Shown here piece after piece: positions 1 to 10,133 of a stretch of DNA of 64,000 nucleotides. A program made the translations under genes and the position numbers. The notes under the pieces were generated by a model, which searched no databases, was not told the DNA's origin, and saw nothing but the letters and a program-made list of their open reading frames with translations. Origin of the DNA: Henriciella marina (GTDB lineage: Bacteria > Pseudomonadota > Alphaproteobacteria > Caulobacterales > Hyphomonadaceae); contig NZ_JAPWGW010000005.1 in NCBI RefSeq assembly GCF_027213945.1, positions 171,841-235,840 of the forward strand, written 5' to 3'. The first letter of the stretch is position 1. Each line of letters starts with the position of its first letter.

Positions 1-1921
1 CGTGCCAGTTTCGAAGCGCGCGGTAGGCGTCCCAGACAAAGTCGGTCTGCGTATAGAAGGCGTCTTCGTCAGTGGATGGTGGTTCTGACAGGATGTGTTC
101 GCAGAAGGCAGCATATGTGGCGCGTGAAAGCTCCGGCGTCGCGAAATGGAGAAAGCCGTCACCGCCTTGGAAGCTCACCTCGTGGATTGGCTGGATGTCG
201 CGGGCGAGGAGTTCGCTGCGCGTCCACGGCGTCAGCAAATGGTCATGGCGCTGCTGGAAGCTGCCGGGATAGGCGCCGCGCCCGATCGACTCGCCATGTG
301 TGTTGAAGACGAGCAGGCCTGTGCCGGGCAGGACGTCGCCGAGCGCGCGGCCGATCAGGCTGTGGATCCGCTCGATCGCCATATTGCCGGCGACCTGTCC
401 GATGAAGCGGCCAGAGTCTGAAAAGCCCAGCTGGATGGAGAGGTAGCCGCGCGCCTTGATGTAGGCGCAGAAGCTTTCTTCTTCGAGCAGGCGCTCGACA
501 AAGCGCCCACCGGTTTCGAGGGCTTCCGGTGTTTCGAAGAGCGGTGAGATGTCGAGCGCATGATCCACGCCGTACTGGCGGGCAAGATGAAGCGCGCCCA
601 TGACGGTGGCGGGGTTTTCACTCTCTGCAATCAGAAAGCGGATCGGTGAGCCTGCATCGATATGTTTGAGGATCTGTGCGCACATCATGAACTGGCGCCG
701 CGCGGTGGACTGTTCGAGGAAGAGGTCCGCGAAGTTTACAGGGCGCACTTCGGTGCTGCCTGCCATTTCAGAGAGCTTGCTGAGGGCGAGACGGCCAAGT
801 TCGCTGTCTTCGGTTTCAAGGTCGAGATCGCGCTGGAGGACGGTGCGCACCTGCGCAGCATTCACGCGAAGATGGATGCGGGCGGTGCCAAGCTGGAGCG
901 CGTCGATTTCAGCGCGCAGGATCATCAGGGCGGCGGCTGTCTCGTCTGGTGTTTCCGTGTCTTCGATCAGCGTAGTCAGCGGATCGGTCAGGGTGGCCGC
1001 GTCTGTGATCTTTGCGTCCGAGGCGGCCGTCAGGAAATTGGCTGCATCGCTGAGCACGTCCGGGTCTGAGAGGTTCTGGCCGAACTTTTCTGCGGCTGCT
1101 TCGGTGTGGGCCTGCGCATCGGCGAGTTTCTTCTCGAGCGCGGCCAGCGTCTCGAACTCTGCGAAGTTGGAGAGACGACCGCGATAATAGGCGAGCTGGG
1201 CTGCCTTCTCGCGCAGGCGCAGCGTGATTGACTGCGACCAGTGAATATCGGTCCGTCCATCGAGGTCATAGCCGACCCAGCTTGCCAGTGTGGGAAGGGC
1301 GGTGCGAAGGCTGCGCCAGTCATCGAGAGACTTTCTGGCCGCGTCTACAATGATACCTGCATAATGGCCTGCCGCGTCCTGCGCATTTGCGATCGCATCC
1401 TGCGCTTCCTCATGTTCGTGGGTGAGCGTGATCTGGTCCGGCCAGTCCGGTTGCGGGTCGCTGGCGACGGATTGGAGGTTGCCGAGTTCGCTCTTGCCGG
1501 GCTTGCTGGCATAGGCAGCGAAGGCACGGCGCAAATCCCGTGACAGGGCAAAGGTGGGATGGGCCGTGAAGACGATCCCACCGGCATGCCGTGTGACCGT
1601 TTGCCGGAACCGCTCCGGGTCCGATTTGGCCATCGCAGAGAGCGCCGCCTTGACCCCAGCGAAGGCATCCTTCGATTTGCCGACCTCGGTATGCTGCGCC
1701 CGAAACTGGTCAGCGCGGTCCTTCAGAAGGTCAAAATGCAGGCCGTCGACTGTTTCGGCGACACTGGAGAGGTCAGTGCGACCGGCCTCCAGATCCTGAA
1801 AGAGTTGTAGCGCAAAAGAGAAAACCGAATTGGTCAGCGGGTCGCGGTCAATGCCTTCTGCATGATCGCGCAGGAATTTGCGGATACGGGCCGGGTCTAG
1901 CGGCGTCTTTCTGGTCGGCAT
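1..1921 (-). CDS. ppc: Phosphoenolpyruvate carboxylase-like protein (C-terminus beyond window)
   Basis: The protein starts at the ATG at 1921 and about 640 codons are visible before it leaves the window at the left edge. It belongs to the PEP carboxylase family, cytoplasmic enzymes that make oxaloacetate from PEP and bicarbonate. Visible signatures are FTAHPT near residue 120 (the TAHPTE catalytic-His motif), GFSDSGR near residue 503 where most PEPCs read GYSDSNKD, and FNTHGESIGRGA near residue 540 where most read FHGRGGSIGRGG. The first Arg of that glycine-rich loop is therefore His, and the Lys of SDSNKD is Arg. A RIHLRVNAAQVR segment precedes them. It is a divergent PEPC subfamily; family membership is firm, but the reaction is not proven by sequence. 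Confidence 0.85.
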   Translation of the reverse strand, partial: MPTRKTPLDPARIRKFLRDHAEGIDRDPLTNSVFSFALQLFQDLEAGRTDLSSVAETVDGLHFDLLKDRADQFRAQHTEVGKSKDAFAGVKAALSAMAKSDPERFRQTVTRHAGGIVFTAHPTFALSRDLRRAFAAYASKPGKSELGNLQSVASDPQPDWPDQITLTHEHEEAQDAIANAQDAAGHYAGIIVDAARKSLDDWRSLRTALPTLASWVGYDLDGRTDIHWSQSITLRLREKAAQLAYYRGRLSNFAEFETLAALEKKLADAQAHTEAAAEKFGQNLSDPDVLSDAANFLTAASDAKITDAATLTDPLTTLIEDTETPDETAAALMILRAEIDALQLGTARIHLRVNAAQVRTVLQRDLDLETEDSELGRLALSKLSEMAGSTEVRPVNFADLFLEQSTARRQFMMCAQILKHIDAGSPIRFLIAESENPATVMGALHLARQYGVDHALDISPLFETPEALETGGRFVERLLEEESFCAYIKARGYLSIQLGFSDSGRFIGQVAGNMAIERIHSLIGRALGDVLPGTGLLVFNTHGESIGRGAYPGSFQQRHDHLLTPWTRSELLARDIQPIHEVSFQGGDGFLHFATPELSRATYAAFCEHILSEPPSTDEDAFYTQTDFVWDAYRALRNWH

Positions 1922-2058
1922 GGCGGGTCTCCCTGAAAGCAAGATAGCGTTTGAACGCGTATCTTGTTCAGGAAGAGAGGCCGAGCGGTTTCGTCAAGAT
2001 TATCATTTGCCCGCGGCGCTATCTCGGAATGAAATGCCCGGCGACAGCGCACGCACCG

Positions 2059-3141
2059 CTAGAGCGACGCCATGATGCCGCGACTTGGGGCGACCTTGTT
2101 GTCGAGGAAGTCGCGCCAGATGGCGGCCACCTGGTCCGGGCCTTTGATCCGTTCAATCTGAATCTCTTTCGACGCAGAACGGGCAAGGCGAGCGCTTGCT
2201 TCGCTCGCTTTGCCATACAGCACACCGGGTCCCCATTCCTTGTCGCGCTTGGCGATTTGCGCAGGCGCAAAGAAGAATTTGGGCTCTGCGCCTGGAAGTC
2301 CCTTGGCGCGGCCAGCGCTTTCCCAGTGGGTCGCGCCGACCATGCAGCTTTCGACCATGTTTTCCTGGAGATGATTGTGCAGCGTCACCGTCAGATCCCG
2401 GTTGCCGGACATGTCGACATAGGCGGTCTTCACGCCCGGATCGATCTTCTCTTCCTCGCCATAAAGTAGAACGTCGTCGCAACAGCCAAGGGTTTCCACG
2501 AAAGCCCGATTGCCCGGCGAAGTAAGACCGATGACACGCTGACCTGCGCTTTCATCCTCATGGATGAACTGGGCAAGTCCGAAGGCCGTCTTGGACGACA
2601 CAGAGCCGATGACTACCTGGCTTGCACCAAAATAGTCATTGTCCGTCAGATAATCGTAGAGCACGAAAGACGTGATGAAGAGCGGAAAATAGAGACTGCG
2701 CTCATCTTCCAGCTTGCGCATGGCTTCGGGTTCGCCAGCGAGCCGGCGATACTGGTTGTACACGGCGGCAAGGTCTGCGCGGTGCGGCGAGGCGTCCATG
2801 AAGAAGTCATCCTTGACGCGTCCAACCGTCAGAACAGCCTCGCTTGCCATCGGGAAAAAGCCATAGAGGCGTTCACCGACCGCGATATCAGGGCTGCGCG
2901 ATTCAACGACATCGCCGAAGCCCCAGACAGTGACCTTGCCCCACCCTTCCTCAGCCGGGAAAAAGCGCCAGTATCCAATCGCGTCTCCGGAGATCGCATA
3001 GCTCACATTGTTCGAGGTGATCGCAAACTTGTCGATAGCAACGCGGACCTGACCGCCCTCAAGTTGTGCCTGCGGCTGGCTAACGGGTTTCGTCTTCCGG
3101 TAGTCGCTGCGATTGATCCAAAGCTCACTGACTTCAGCCAT
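2059..3141 (-). CDS. DUF2855 family protein
   Basis: A 360-residue protein matching the DUF2855 family in length and in its start (MAEVSELWINRSDYRKTK, then a segment ending FAITSNNVSYA). The fold looks like a medium-chain dehydrogenase/quinone reductase: an N-terminal GroES-like half (VTVWGFGDVVES, VGERLYGFFPM around residues 70-100) and a central Rossmann-like half (VVIGSVSSKTAFGLA around residues 165-185). The usual zinc ligands are not apparent. The biochemical function is unknown to me. It stands alone, divergent from the nitronate monooxygenase gene about 160 bp away, so a shared promoter region is possible. Confidence 0.8.
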   Translation of the reverse strand: MAEVSELWINRSDYRKTKPVSQPQAQLEGGQVRVAIDKFAITSNNVSYAISGDAIGYWRFFPAEEGWGKVTVWGFGDVVESRSPDIAVGERLYGFFPMASEAVLTVGRVKDDFFMDASPHRADLAAVYNQYRRLAGEPEAMRKLEDERSLYFPLFITSFVLYDYLTDNDYFGASQVVIGSVSSKTAFGLAQFIHEDESAGQRVIGLTSPGNRAFVETLGCCDDVLLYGEEEKIDPGVKTAYVDMSGNRDLTVTLHNHLQENMVESCMVGATHWESAGRAKGLPGAEPKFFFAPAQIAKRDKEWGPGVLYGKASEASARLARSASKEIQIERIKGPDQVAAIWRDFLDNKVAPSRGIMASL

Positions 3142-3289
3142 CGGGTCGGTCCTTCCCTCAATTCTTCCAACTCGCGCAAGAATGGACTGTCCTGAGGCGA
3201 GTGCAAGGGGCGGGTGATTTGCTGCCGCGAGGGCAATCCTTCGCAGGAGCGGGCGATTGTCCTATCAAGAGCGAGAAAACATGATTTGA

Positions 3290-4279
<990 letters not shown>

Positions 4280-4302
4280 GCCAGAATAGAACGACTGCTG
4301 AA

Positions 4303-4338
4303 GGGCGCCGGATTGTTTCAGTCCGGCGCCCTTTTTTT
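4303..4338 (+). terminator. Rho-independent terminator after nitronate monooxygenase
   Basis: A 10-bp perfect stem (GGGCGCCGGA at 4303-4312 with TCCGGCGCCC at 4322-4331) is followed by seven T residues. It lies 24 bp after the nitronate monooxygenase stop and touches the end of the convergent CaiB gene at 4337. Confidence 0.9.
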
Positions 4339-5512
4339 ATTCGCTGAGCAGGATGCCTTTTTCCGTGAGCTCAGAGACGCGGGCTTCGTCAGCGCCGATC
4401 CAGTCTTTCAGGGCATCGACATTGTGCTCGCCCCGCCGTGGTGGGCGCATGCCTGCGGAGATGCCGCTCTTCGACTGAGAAAACTTGTAAGGCGACTGGA
4501 CCGTACGGCGCGCATTGCCCTTGTCGTCTTCGACATCGACCAGAATGCCGTTCGGCCCGACACTGGTCTGCGAGAAGGATTCCTCGCCAAATTTCCGCAC
4601 GAGACCCCAGGCGAGGTTCATCCCGTCCAGTGCCTTGGTGAGCGCCTCAAAGCTTGGATAGGAGAGAATGTGTTCGGTGACCGCCTTGTGGCGGGCAGCG
4701 ACTTTCTCTTCGAGGCTTGCGCCTTTCGGGGTCGGGTCGACGAGCCCCGCCTTTTTGGACAGCACGATCCAGATCCATTTCATGTCAGAGGCAATCAGGA
4801 TGCGCTTGCCCTCCGGCGCGTCCCAGACCTGGTTCTCTTTCGGTTTCGGCCAGACGCCGTCCAGCGCCCAATGCGCATAGTCATCGGTCGCATGAATGAC
4901 GTTGATCATCGCAATATCGACATGCTGGCCTTCGCCGGTCTTTTCCGCGACTCGCAGGGCAGCGAGCAGCCCGACAAGACCGTGCAGCGAGCTATAGCTG
5001 TCGGCGAACGAATATTGAAGGTCGGTTGGTGGCCCGCCGCTGATCTCTGCCTGTCGGGCGATAAGCCCCGCTTCGGCATGCACGACCGGCGCATAGGCGG
5101 CGCGCTTTGCCTCCGGCCCCGTCTGGCCAAAGCCAGAAATGGACAGCATGACGAGTTTCGGATTGACCGCGTGCACGCTGTCCCAGTCGAGACCAAAGCG
5201 CTTCATCACGCCAGGGCGGAAGTTCTCCACCAGCATGTCCGCTTCCTTGCAAAGCTCCAGCACCAGCTCACGCGCGCCTTCGGCCTTCAGGTCGATACAG
5301 ATGTTCCGCTTGCCGATGTTCTGCTGAAGGTAAAAGCCAGCGACGCCCTCATCCGACTTGCCGAAATGGCGGGTGACATCGCCTTCGGGCGGCTCGATCT
5401 TCAGGACGTCCGCGCCTAGGTCAGACAGCATCCGCGTGGCAAAAGGGCCGGCCAGAACACGCGAGAGATCAAGGACTTTCAGCCCTTCGAGTGGAAATCC
5501 CTTTATGTCCAT
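4337..5512 (-). CDS. CaiB/BaiF family CoA transferase
   Basis: A 391-residue class III CoA transferase, usually about 380-410 residues. These enzymes move CoA between carboxylic acids through an aspartyl-CoA thioester; some relatives racemise 2-methylacyl-CoAs. Seen here: VLDLSRVLAGPFATRMLSD at the N-terminus and GADVLKIEPPEGD (CoA-binding region), GQHVDIAMINVI around residue 200 where the catalytic Asp is expected, and ISGFGQTGPEA around residues 125-135. It is cytoplasmic, with no signal or membrane segment. Its neighbours, an acyl-CoA dehydrogenase and other beta-oxidation genes, suggest activation or isomerisation of an unusual carboxylic acid. The substrate cannot be read from sequence. 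Confidence 0.88.
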   Translation of the reverse strand: MDIKGFPLEGLKVLDLSRVLAGPFATRMLSDLGADVLKIEPPEGDVTRHFGKSDEGVAGFYLQQNIGKRNICIDLKAEGARELVLELCKEADMLVENFRPGVMKRFGLDWDSVHAVNPKLVMLSISGFGQTGPEAKRAAYAPVVHAEAGLIARQAEISGGPPTDLQYSFADSYSSLHGLVGLLAALRVAEKTGEGQHVDIAMINVIHATDDYAHWALDGVWPKPKENQVWDAPEGKRILIASDMKWIWIVLSKKAGLVDPTPKGASLEEKVAARHKAVTEHILSYPSFEALTKALDGMNLAWGLVRKFGEESFSQTSVGPNGILVDVEDDKGNARRTVQSPYKFSQSKSGISAGMRPPRRGEHNVDALKDWIGADEARVSELTEKGILLSE

Positions 5513-5595
5513 GACGCATGCTCCCTCGTGGTCTTTCTTGCTGCAAGCGTTCTAGACCGGGAGTTCATCTCAGCACAGCCTGACCCTGCGTCCGC

Positions 5596-6480
5596 TCACT
5601 GCGTGCCTTGTTGACCAAGCAGGATGGCGCCGATGAGACCGGCATTGTCGCCAAGGCCCGGCGTGGTGATCAGCTCAGCTGAAGGAGCGTGTTCGAGATA
5701 GCCGCCCATCTGTTCGTCGAAGGCCTTACGGATGCGGGAAATCAGGTGCGGGGCGAGCATCAGCCCACCGCCAAGGACGATACGCTCCGGCCGGAGGGTA
5801 AGGGTCAGCGCGCGAGCAGCCTGCGCAAGATAGTCGGCAGCGATATCCCAGACGGGGTGATTGGCTGGGAGGTCTTCCGGCGAACCGGCCCGCGCACGAA
5901 TGGCGCGCACGGATGCGAGGCCTTCGAGACAGTCCTCGTGGAAGGGGCAGACGCTCTCGAAGTTCCCGTCGCCGGGGTGACGCCGCAGCGCGATATGACC
6001 GAATTCAGGGTGTGAGGGCCGACCCAGAAAACCGCCATTGGCAAAGAGCCCGGCCCCGATACCCGTGCCGACCGTGACATAGGCAGCCGAGGCGCAGCCC
6101 ATCGCTGCGCCTAGGGTCATTTCAGCGAGTAGGGCGCCGTTCACATCCGTATCCAAGGTGACGGGCAGGGCGAGCGCATTTTCAAAGTGCGCGCGGAGGT
6201 TCGTGCCGGACCAGCCCGATTTTGCCGACCCGGTAATCGTGCCATAGCTGGCCGAGCGTGGGTCGACATCTATCGGGCCGAAGCTGGCAATGCCGAACGT
6301 CTTCAGCGTGCCGGGTTCGATATGTGCAGTGAACCAATCTGCAGTTGCGGCCAACGTCTCTTCTGGCGTGGTTACGGGTACACGGTGCGAAGCGACCAGC
6401 GCACCTGACGCATCAGCGAGACCGCACTTGAAGGTCGTGCCGCCCGCATCGATGCCGCCATGAAGCATGTTTTCCGACAT
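5596..6480 (-). CDS. ROK family sugar kinase, fructokinase-like
   Basis: A 294-residue cytosolic ROK kinase. The N-terminal phosphate-binding motif GGIDAGGTTFKCG is at residues 8-20, TLDTDVNGALLAE is near residue 110, VTVGTGIGAGLF is near 140, and a His/Cys zinc cluster, H-x-C-x3-H-x2-C (in ESVCPFHEDCLEG), is near residue 185. That zinc arrangement and the C-terminal IVLGGGLM resemble fructokinases of the YdhR type more than glucokinases. The likely reaction is ATP-dependent phosphorylation of fructose or a related hexose. It is transcribed alone, away from the acyl-CoA dehydrogenase 90 bp upstream. The exact sugar is inferred. Confidence 0.82.
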   Translation of the reverse strand: MSENMLHGGIDAGGTTFKCGLADASGALVASHRVPVTTPEETLAATADWFTAHIEPGTLKTFGIASFGPIDVDPRSASYGTITGSAKSGWSGTNLRAHFENALALPVTLDTDVNGALLAEMTLGAAMGCASAAYVTVGTGIGAGLFANGGFLGRPSHPEFGHIALRRHPGDGNFESVCPFHEDCLEGLASVRAIRARAGSPEDLPANHPVWDIAADYLAQAARALTLTLRPERIVLGGGLMLAPHLISRIRKAFDEQMGGYLEHAPSAELITTPGLGDNAGLIGAILLGQQGTQ

Positions 6481-6573
6481 CTGTGTTCAGCCTTCAAACC
6501 TATCAGACCTGCCAGACTATGCAGCCTGCATTGCAATGGATAGGTCTTTGACCGCCTAAAGGAGACAGACCCC

Positions 6574-7752
6574 ATGACCTATTCCGACCAGAAACTTGCC
6601 GAGGAAATTGGCGCACGTGTGGAAGCCTTTGTGCGCGATGTCGTGGCGCCATACGAGCGCGACCCGCGCCTTGGTGAACACGGCCCATCGGAAGAGCTGG
6701 TCGTCGAGATGCGGGCGAAAGCGCGCGAGGCCGGCGTGATGACGCCGCATATCCTGAAAGATGGCACACACCTTTCGCAGCGCAGCACCGCCCATGTCCT
6801 GCAGAAGACCGGCCTGTCACCGCTTGGTCCTGTGGCCTGCAATACGGGCGCGCCGGATGAGGGCAACATGTTCTTGCTCGGCAAGGTCGCGACGCCCGAG
6901 CAGCATGAGCGCTTCCTGAAGCCGCTTGTCTCCGGTGAGGCGCGCTCTGCTTTTTTCATGACGGAACCGGCCGCCGATGGCGGGGCAGGGTCCGACCCGT
7001 CCATGATGCAGACGACGGCTGTGCAGGACGGAAACCACTGGGTCATCAATGGCCGCAAGACATTCATTACCGGGGCTGAGGGCGCCAAGGTCGGCATCGT
7101 CATGGCCAAGTCGGAGGCGGGCGCGTGCATGTTCCTGGTCGACCTGCCGGACCCGGCGATCCGGATCGAGCGGGTGCTCGACACGATCGACAGCTCCATG
7201 CCGGGCGGGCATTCGGAAGTGCTGATCGACAATCTGCGCGTGCCGGCCACAGACATGCTGGGCAATCCGGGCGAGGGCTTTCGCTATGCGCAGATCCGTC
7301 TCGCGCCCGCGCGCCTTTCGCACTGCATGCGCTGGCACGGCATGGCGACCCGGGCGCAGGAAATCGCGACCGAATATGCGTGCAAGCGCCAGGGGTTTGG
7401 CAAGCTGTTGGTCGACCATGAGGGCGTCGGCTTTATGCTGGCTGAAAACCAGATCGACCTGCAGCAATCCTCGCTGATGATCGACTGGTGCGCTGATGCG
7501 CTGGACCGCGGCGAGAATGGCAATGTCGAAAGCTCCATGGCGAAGGTGGCGGTGTCAGAGGCGCTGTTCCGTGTGGCCGACCGGTGCGTTCAGGTCATGG
7601 GCGGGATGGGCGTCAGCCGCGACACGATTGTCGAGCAGCTGTTCCGCGAGGTGCGCGCCTTCCGCATCTATGACGGGCCGACCGAAGTGCACAAATGGTC
7701 GCTGGCCAAGAAGATCAAGAAGGCGGAGCTGAGTCGGACGGGCGCGAAATAG
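6574..7752 (+). CDS. Acyl-CoA dehydrogenase family protein (ACAD10/11-like)
   Basis: A 392-residue flavoprotein that introduces a 2,3-double bond into acyl-CoA in beta-oxidation. The FAD-binding region reads FFMTEPAADGGAGSDPS (about residues 128-145) followed by WVINGRKTFITGAEGAK; the C-terminal substrate end reads MGGMGVSRDTIVEQLFREVR and IYDGPTEVHKW. The GPTEVH ending resembles the ACAD10/11-like branch rather than classical medium-chain enzymes. An AAGGAGA Shine-Dalgarno lies upstream of the ATG at 6574. It sits alone between a divergent ROK kinase and a convergent HPP protein. Chain length and branching of the substrate are unknown. Confidence 0.9.
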   Translation: MTYSDQKLAEEIGARVEAFVRDVVAPYERDPRLGEHGPSEELVVEMRAKAREAGVMTPHILKDGTHLSQRSTAHVLQKTGLSPLGPVACNTGAPDEGNMFLLGKVATPEQHERFLKPLVSGEARSAFFMTEPAADGGAGSDPSMMQTTAVQDGNHWVINGRKTFITGAEGAKVGIVMAKSEAGACMFLVDLPDPAIRIERVLDTIDSSMPGGHSEVLIDNLRVPATDMLGNPGEGFRYAQIRLAPARLSHCMRWHGMATRAQEIATEYACKRQGFGKLLVDHEGVGFMLAENQIDLQQSSLMIDWCADALDRGENGNVESSMAKVAVSEALFRVADRCVQVMGGMGVSRDTIVEQLFREVRAFRIYDGPTEVHKWSLAKKIKKAELSRTGAK

Positions 7753-7779
7753 CGTTGCCTCCGGCAAGCTGGCGATGGC

Positions 7780-8901
7780 TCAGGGTGCGGGGGAGGTGCG
7801 TTCTTCTGCGCCGCTTAGCAGCAGGGAAATGATGTCGGAGCGTGTCAGCACGCCGACGACTTTTTCGGCCTCCATGACAAATACGGTCTGAACGCCTTGC
7901 CGGGCGAAGCGGTTGAGCACGGTGCCGACAGGCGCTGTGGACGGTGCGACGGCGGTCACGTCCCGCATGATGTCAGAGCCGCGCAATCTGCTGCGGCGTT
8001 GCAGCCGCGGGCGCCTGGCGGGCAGGAGCGCGCCGATGATATCCGCTTGCTGGACATGGCCGAGACAGCGCCCGTCTTCTGCCATGACGGGCAGGGTTTT
8101 CAGGGCGTGGGAGCGGAAGAGGCCGGCAATGTGCTCAAGCGTGTCGTCCGGTTCTATGGTGATGAGCGGCGCCGTCATGACATCGGCGCAGGTCATGCCG
8201 TCGAACCGGTGTCCGGCAGCTTCCTTTTCGGCGGCAGCCAGCAGGCGGGAAAGGTCTGCAACCCCGATATTCTGGGACTGGTTGAAGCGTTTGAGGATGC
8301 CGGTGAGTTCGCCGGTCGACAGGCCAAGGCGCGGCTCTGCCGGGCGCGAGACCTGCTGTGGCGGCTGTCTGAAAGGGTAGACCCGCCCGGTCGCCCGGTT
8401 GAAAGCGACCCCGGCAAGGACGAGCGTGACGGTCATGATGCCGACAGGGACCAGGGCAAAGGCAAAGCCCGCCTCCAGCACGGCTTCCCGCTCAAGCGTG
8501 GCCAGCAGGGCGACGGCGCCGCCTGGCGGGTGCAGCGAGCGGGTGAGGAACATGACGAAGATGGCGCCGCCCACGGCCAGGCTGGGGGCCCAGACAGGCG
8601 GTGCCAGCATGAGGACAGAGACCGCAACAATCGCCGACACGGTATTGCCTGCGACGGCAGACCATGGCTGGGCCAGCGGCGAGTTGGGAACGGCAAAGAC
8701 AAGCACGGCCGACGCCCCCAGCGGCGCGACAAGGTAGAGCGGCAGATCTGAAACAGTCGGCAGCAACAGGCCAAGCAGCGTGCAGAGCCCGATGCCGGCG
8801 AAGGCGCCCAGCGAGGCGCGTGCTGCCTCGGTGCGGCTCGGCCATGGCAGGGCTGGAAGCAAGTGGCGCAAGGCCGCTTTCAGGCTTTGGCGGGAGAACA
8901 T
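7780..8901 (-). CDS. HPP family membrane protein with two CBS domains
   Basis: A 373-residue inner-membrane protein. Residues about 25-165 form several hydrophobic helices and include RSLHPPGGAVALL, the His-Pro-Pro motif that names the family. Two CBS domains follow: one from about 235 (CADVMTAPLITIEPDDTLE) and one from about 310 (SDIMRDVTAVAPSTAPVGTV). HPP proteins have been linked to nitrite transport in plants and cyanobacteria; CBS pairs usually bind adenine nucleotides, so a ligand-gated transporter is plausible. It converges with the acyl-CoA dehydrogenase, 27 bp apart, with no clear terminator between them. The transported substrate is not known. Confidence 0.85.
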   Translation of the reverse strand: MFSRQSLKAALRHLLPALPWPSRTEAARASLGAFAGIGLCTLLGLLLPTVSDLPLYLVAPLGASAVLVFAVPNSPLAQPWSAVAGNTVSAIVAVSVLMLAPPVWAPSLAVGGAIFVMFLTRSLHPPGGAVALLATLEREAVLEAGFAFALVPVGIMTVTLVLAGVAFNRATGRVYPFRQPPQQVSRPAEPRLGLSTGELTGILKRFNQSQNIGVADLSRLLAAAEKEAAGHRFDGMTCADVMTAPLITIEPDDTLEHIAGLFRSHALKTLPVMAEDGRCLGHVQQADIIGALLPARRPRLQRRSRLRGSDIMRDVTAVAPSTAPVGTVLNRFARQGVQTVFVMEAEKVVGVLTRSDIISLLLSGAEERTSPAP

Positions 8902-9113
8902 GGGGCGCGATTTCCTTCACTCTGTCCGGGCTGCATCCGTTTGCCGCCGACCGGCAATGTCTTCAAGGCGCGCTTGCGCCTCTCGCCCCGTCAGGTTGAC
9001 GCGCAGGCTGCGTCTTGCAGGCAGCGAGCTGTCCGGACCCGCGCTGGCGGGGTAGATTGCAGCGTGGCGGCAAGGTTATAGGTGCGCTGCGCAATCGAGC
9101 GAGCCGGCCATCC

Positions 9114-10133
9114 ATGTCTGACACAACACCTTATCCCAACAGCGACACCTGGCGCTTTTCCGTCGCGCCCATGATGGACTGGACCGACAGGCACTGCCGG
9201 ATGTTCCACAGAGCCTTGTCGCAGAGGGCCTTGCTGTGGACCGAAATGGTGACCGCGGATGCCGTCATTCATGGCGACCGGGCGCGGCTGATCGGGTTCA
9301 GCGAGGAGGAGCACCCGCTTGTCCTGCAGCTTGGCGGGTCGGATCCGGCAAAGCTTGCCGAGGCGAGCCGGATTGCCGAAGGCTTTGGCTATGATGAGGT
9401 CAACATCAATTGCGGCTGTCCGTCGGACCGCGTGCAGTCCGGCCGGTTCGGCGCCTGCCTCATGCAGGAACCTGCGACAGTTGCGGCCTGCGTCGCCGCA
9501 ATGCGCGAGGCTGTGTCCATTCCAGTGACCGTGAAGTGCCGGGTCGCCGTCAATGATGACCCGCCGCGCGAAACGCTTTTCGGCTTTGTAGACCAAGTCG
9601 CGGATGCAGGGTGTGAAGTGTTCACTGTGCATGCGCGCAAGGCGTGGCTGTCTGGCCTCAGCCCGAAGGAAAACCGCGATATCCCGCCGCTCGACTATGG
9701 CCTCGTGGCAGACCTCAAGGCCGAGCGGCCTGACCTGACGCTCATCCTCAATGGAGGGATCAAGACGATGGCGGACGCGGCCACTCATCTTGAGACATTT
9801 GATGGCGTGATGCTGGGCCGGGCGGCCTATCAGACGCCGGCCTGCCTGCTGGCGGCGGACAGACTGATCCATGAGGGCATCGGCGATGACAGTTTTGACA
9901 TGGACGGTGCGCTGGCCGCTCTGGAGCGCTATCGGCCATATATGGCAGCGCGGCTGGACGAAGGGGTAAAGCTGTCATCCATGACGCGGCATATGCTAGG
10001 GCTGTTTGCGGGCCAGCCGGGCGCACGCGCGTGGCGGCGGACGCTGTCTGAAAAGGCCGTCAAGGAGGGCGCCGGTCTCGACGTGCTGGATGAAGCGCTG
10101 TCGCATATTGCCGACGCGAAGGTTTCTGCCTGA
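9114..10133 (+). CDS. dusA: tRNA-dihydrouridine(20/20a) synthase DusA
   Basis: A 339-residue FMN enzyme that reduces uridine to dihydrouridine in the tRNA D-loop. I place the start at the ATG at 9114 (MSDTTPYPNSDTW), because the open frame upstream has no family similarity. Diagnostic motifs are FSVAPMMDWTDRHCR at the N-terminus, EMVTADAVIHGD, NINCGCPSDRVQSGRFGACL (catalytic Cys) and CEVFTVHARKAWLSGLSPKE, the last being typical of DusA rather than DusB or DusC. The stop codon overlaps the ATG of the downstream TauE/SafE permease by one base, so the two are co-transcribed, though no functional link is evident. Confidence 0.93.
   Translation: MSDTTPYPNSDTWRFSVAPMMDWTDRHCRMFHRALSQRALLWTEMVTADAVIHGDRARLIGFSEEEHPLVLQLGGSDPAKLAEASRIAEGFGYDEVNINCGCPSDRVQSGRFGACLMQEPATVAACVAAMREAVSIPVTVKCRVAVNDDPPRETLFGFVDQVADAGCEVFTVHARKAWLSGLSPKENRDIPPLDYGLVADLKAERPDLTLILNGGIKTMADAATHLETFDGVMLGRAAYQTPACLLAADRLIHEGIGDDSFDMDGALAALERYRPYMAARLDEGVKLSSMTRHMLGLFAGQPGARAWRRTLSEKAVKEGAGLDVLDEALSHIADAKVSA

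Noticed and set aside
9015..9113. N-terminal extension of DusA
   Set aside because: The frame is open from 9015, but the first 33 codons are Arg-rich without family similarity, and MSDTTPYPNSDTW at 9114 gives the normal start and length.
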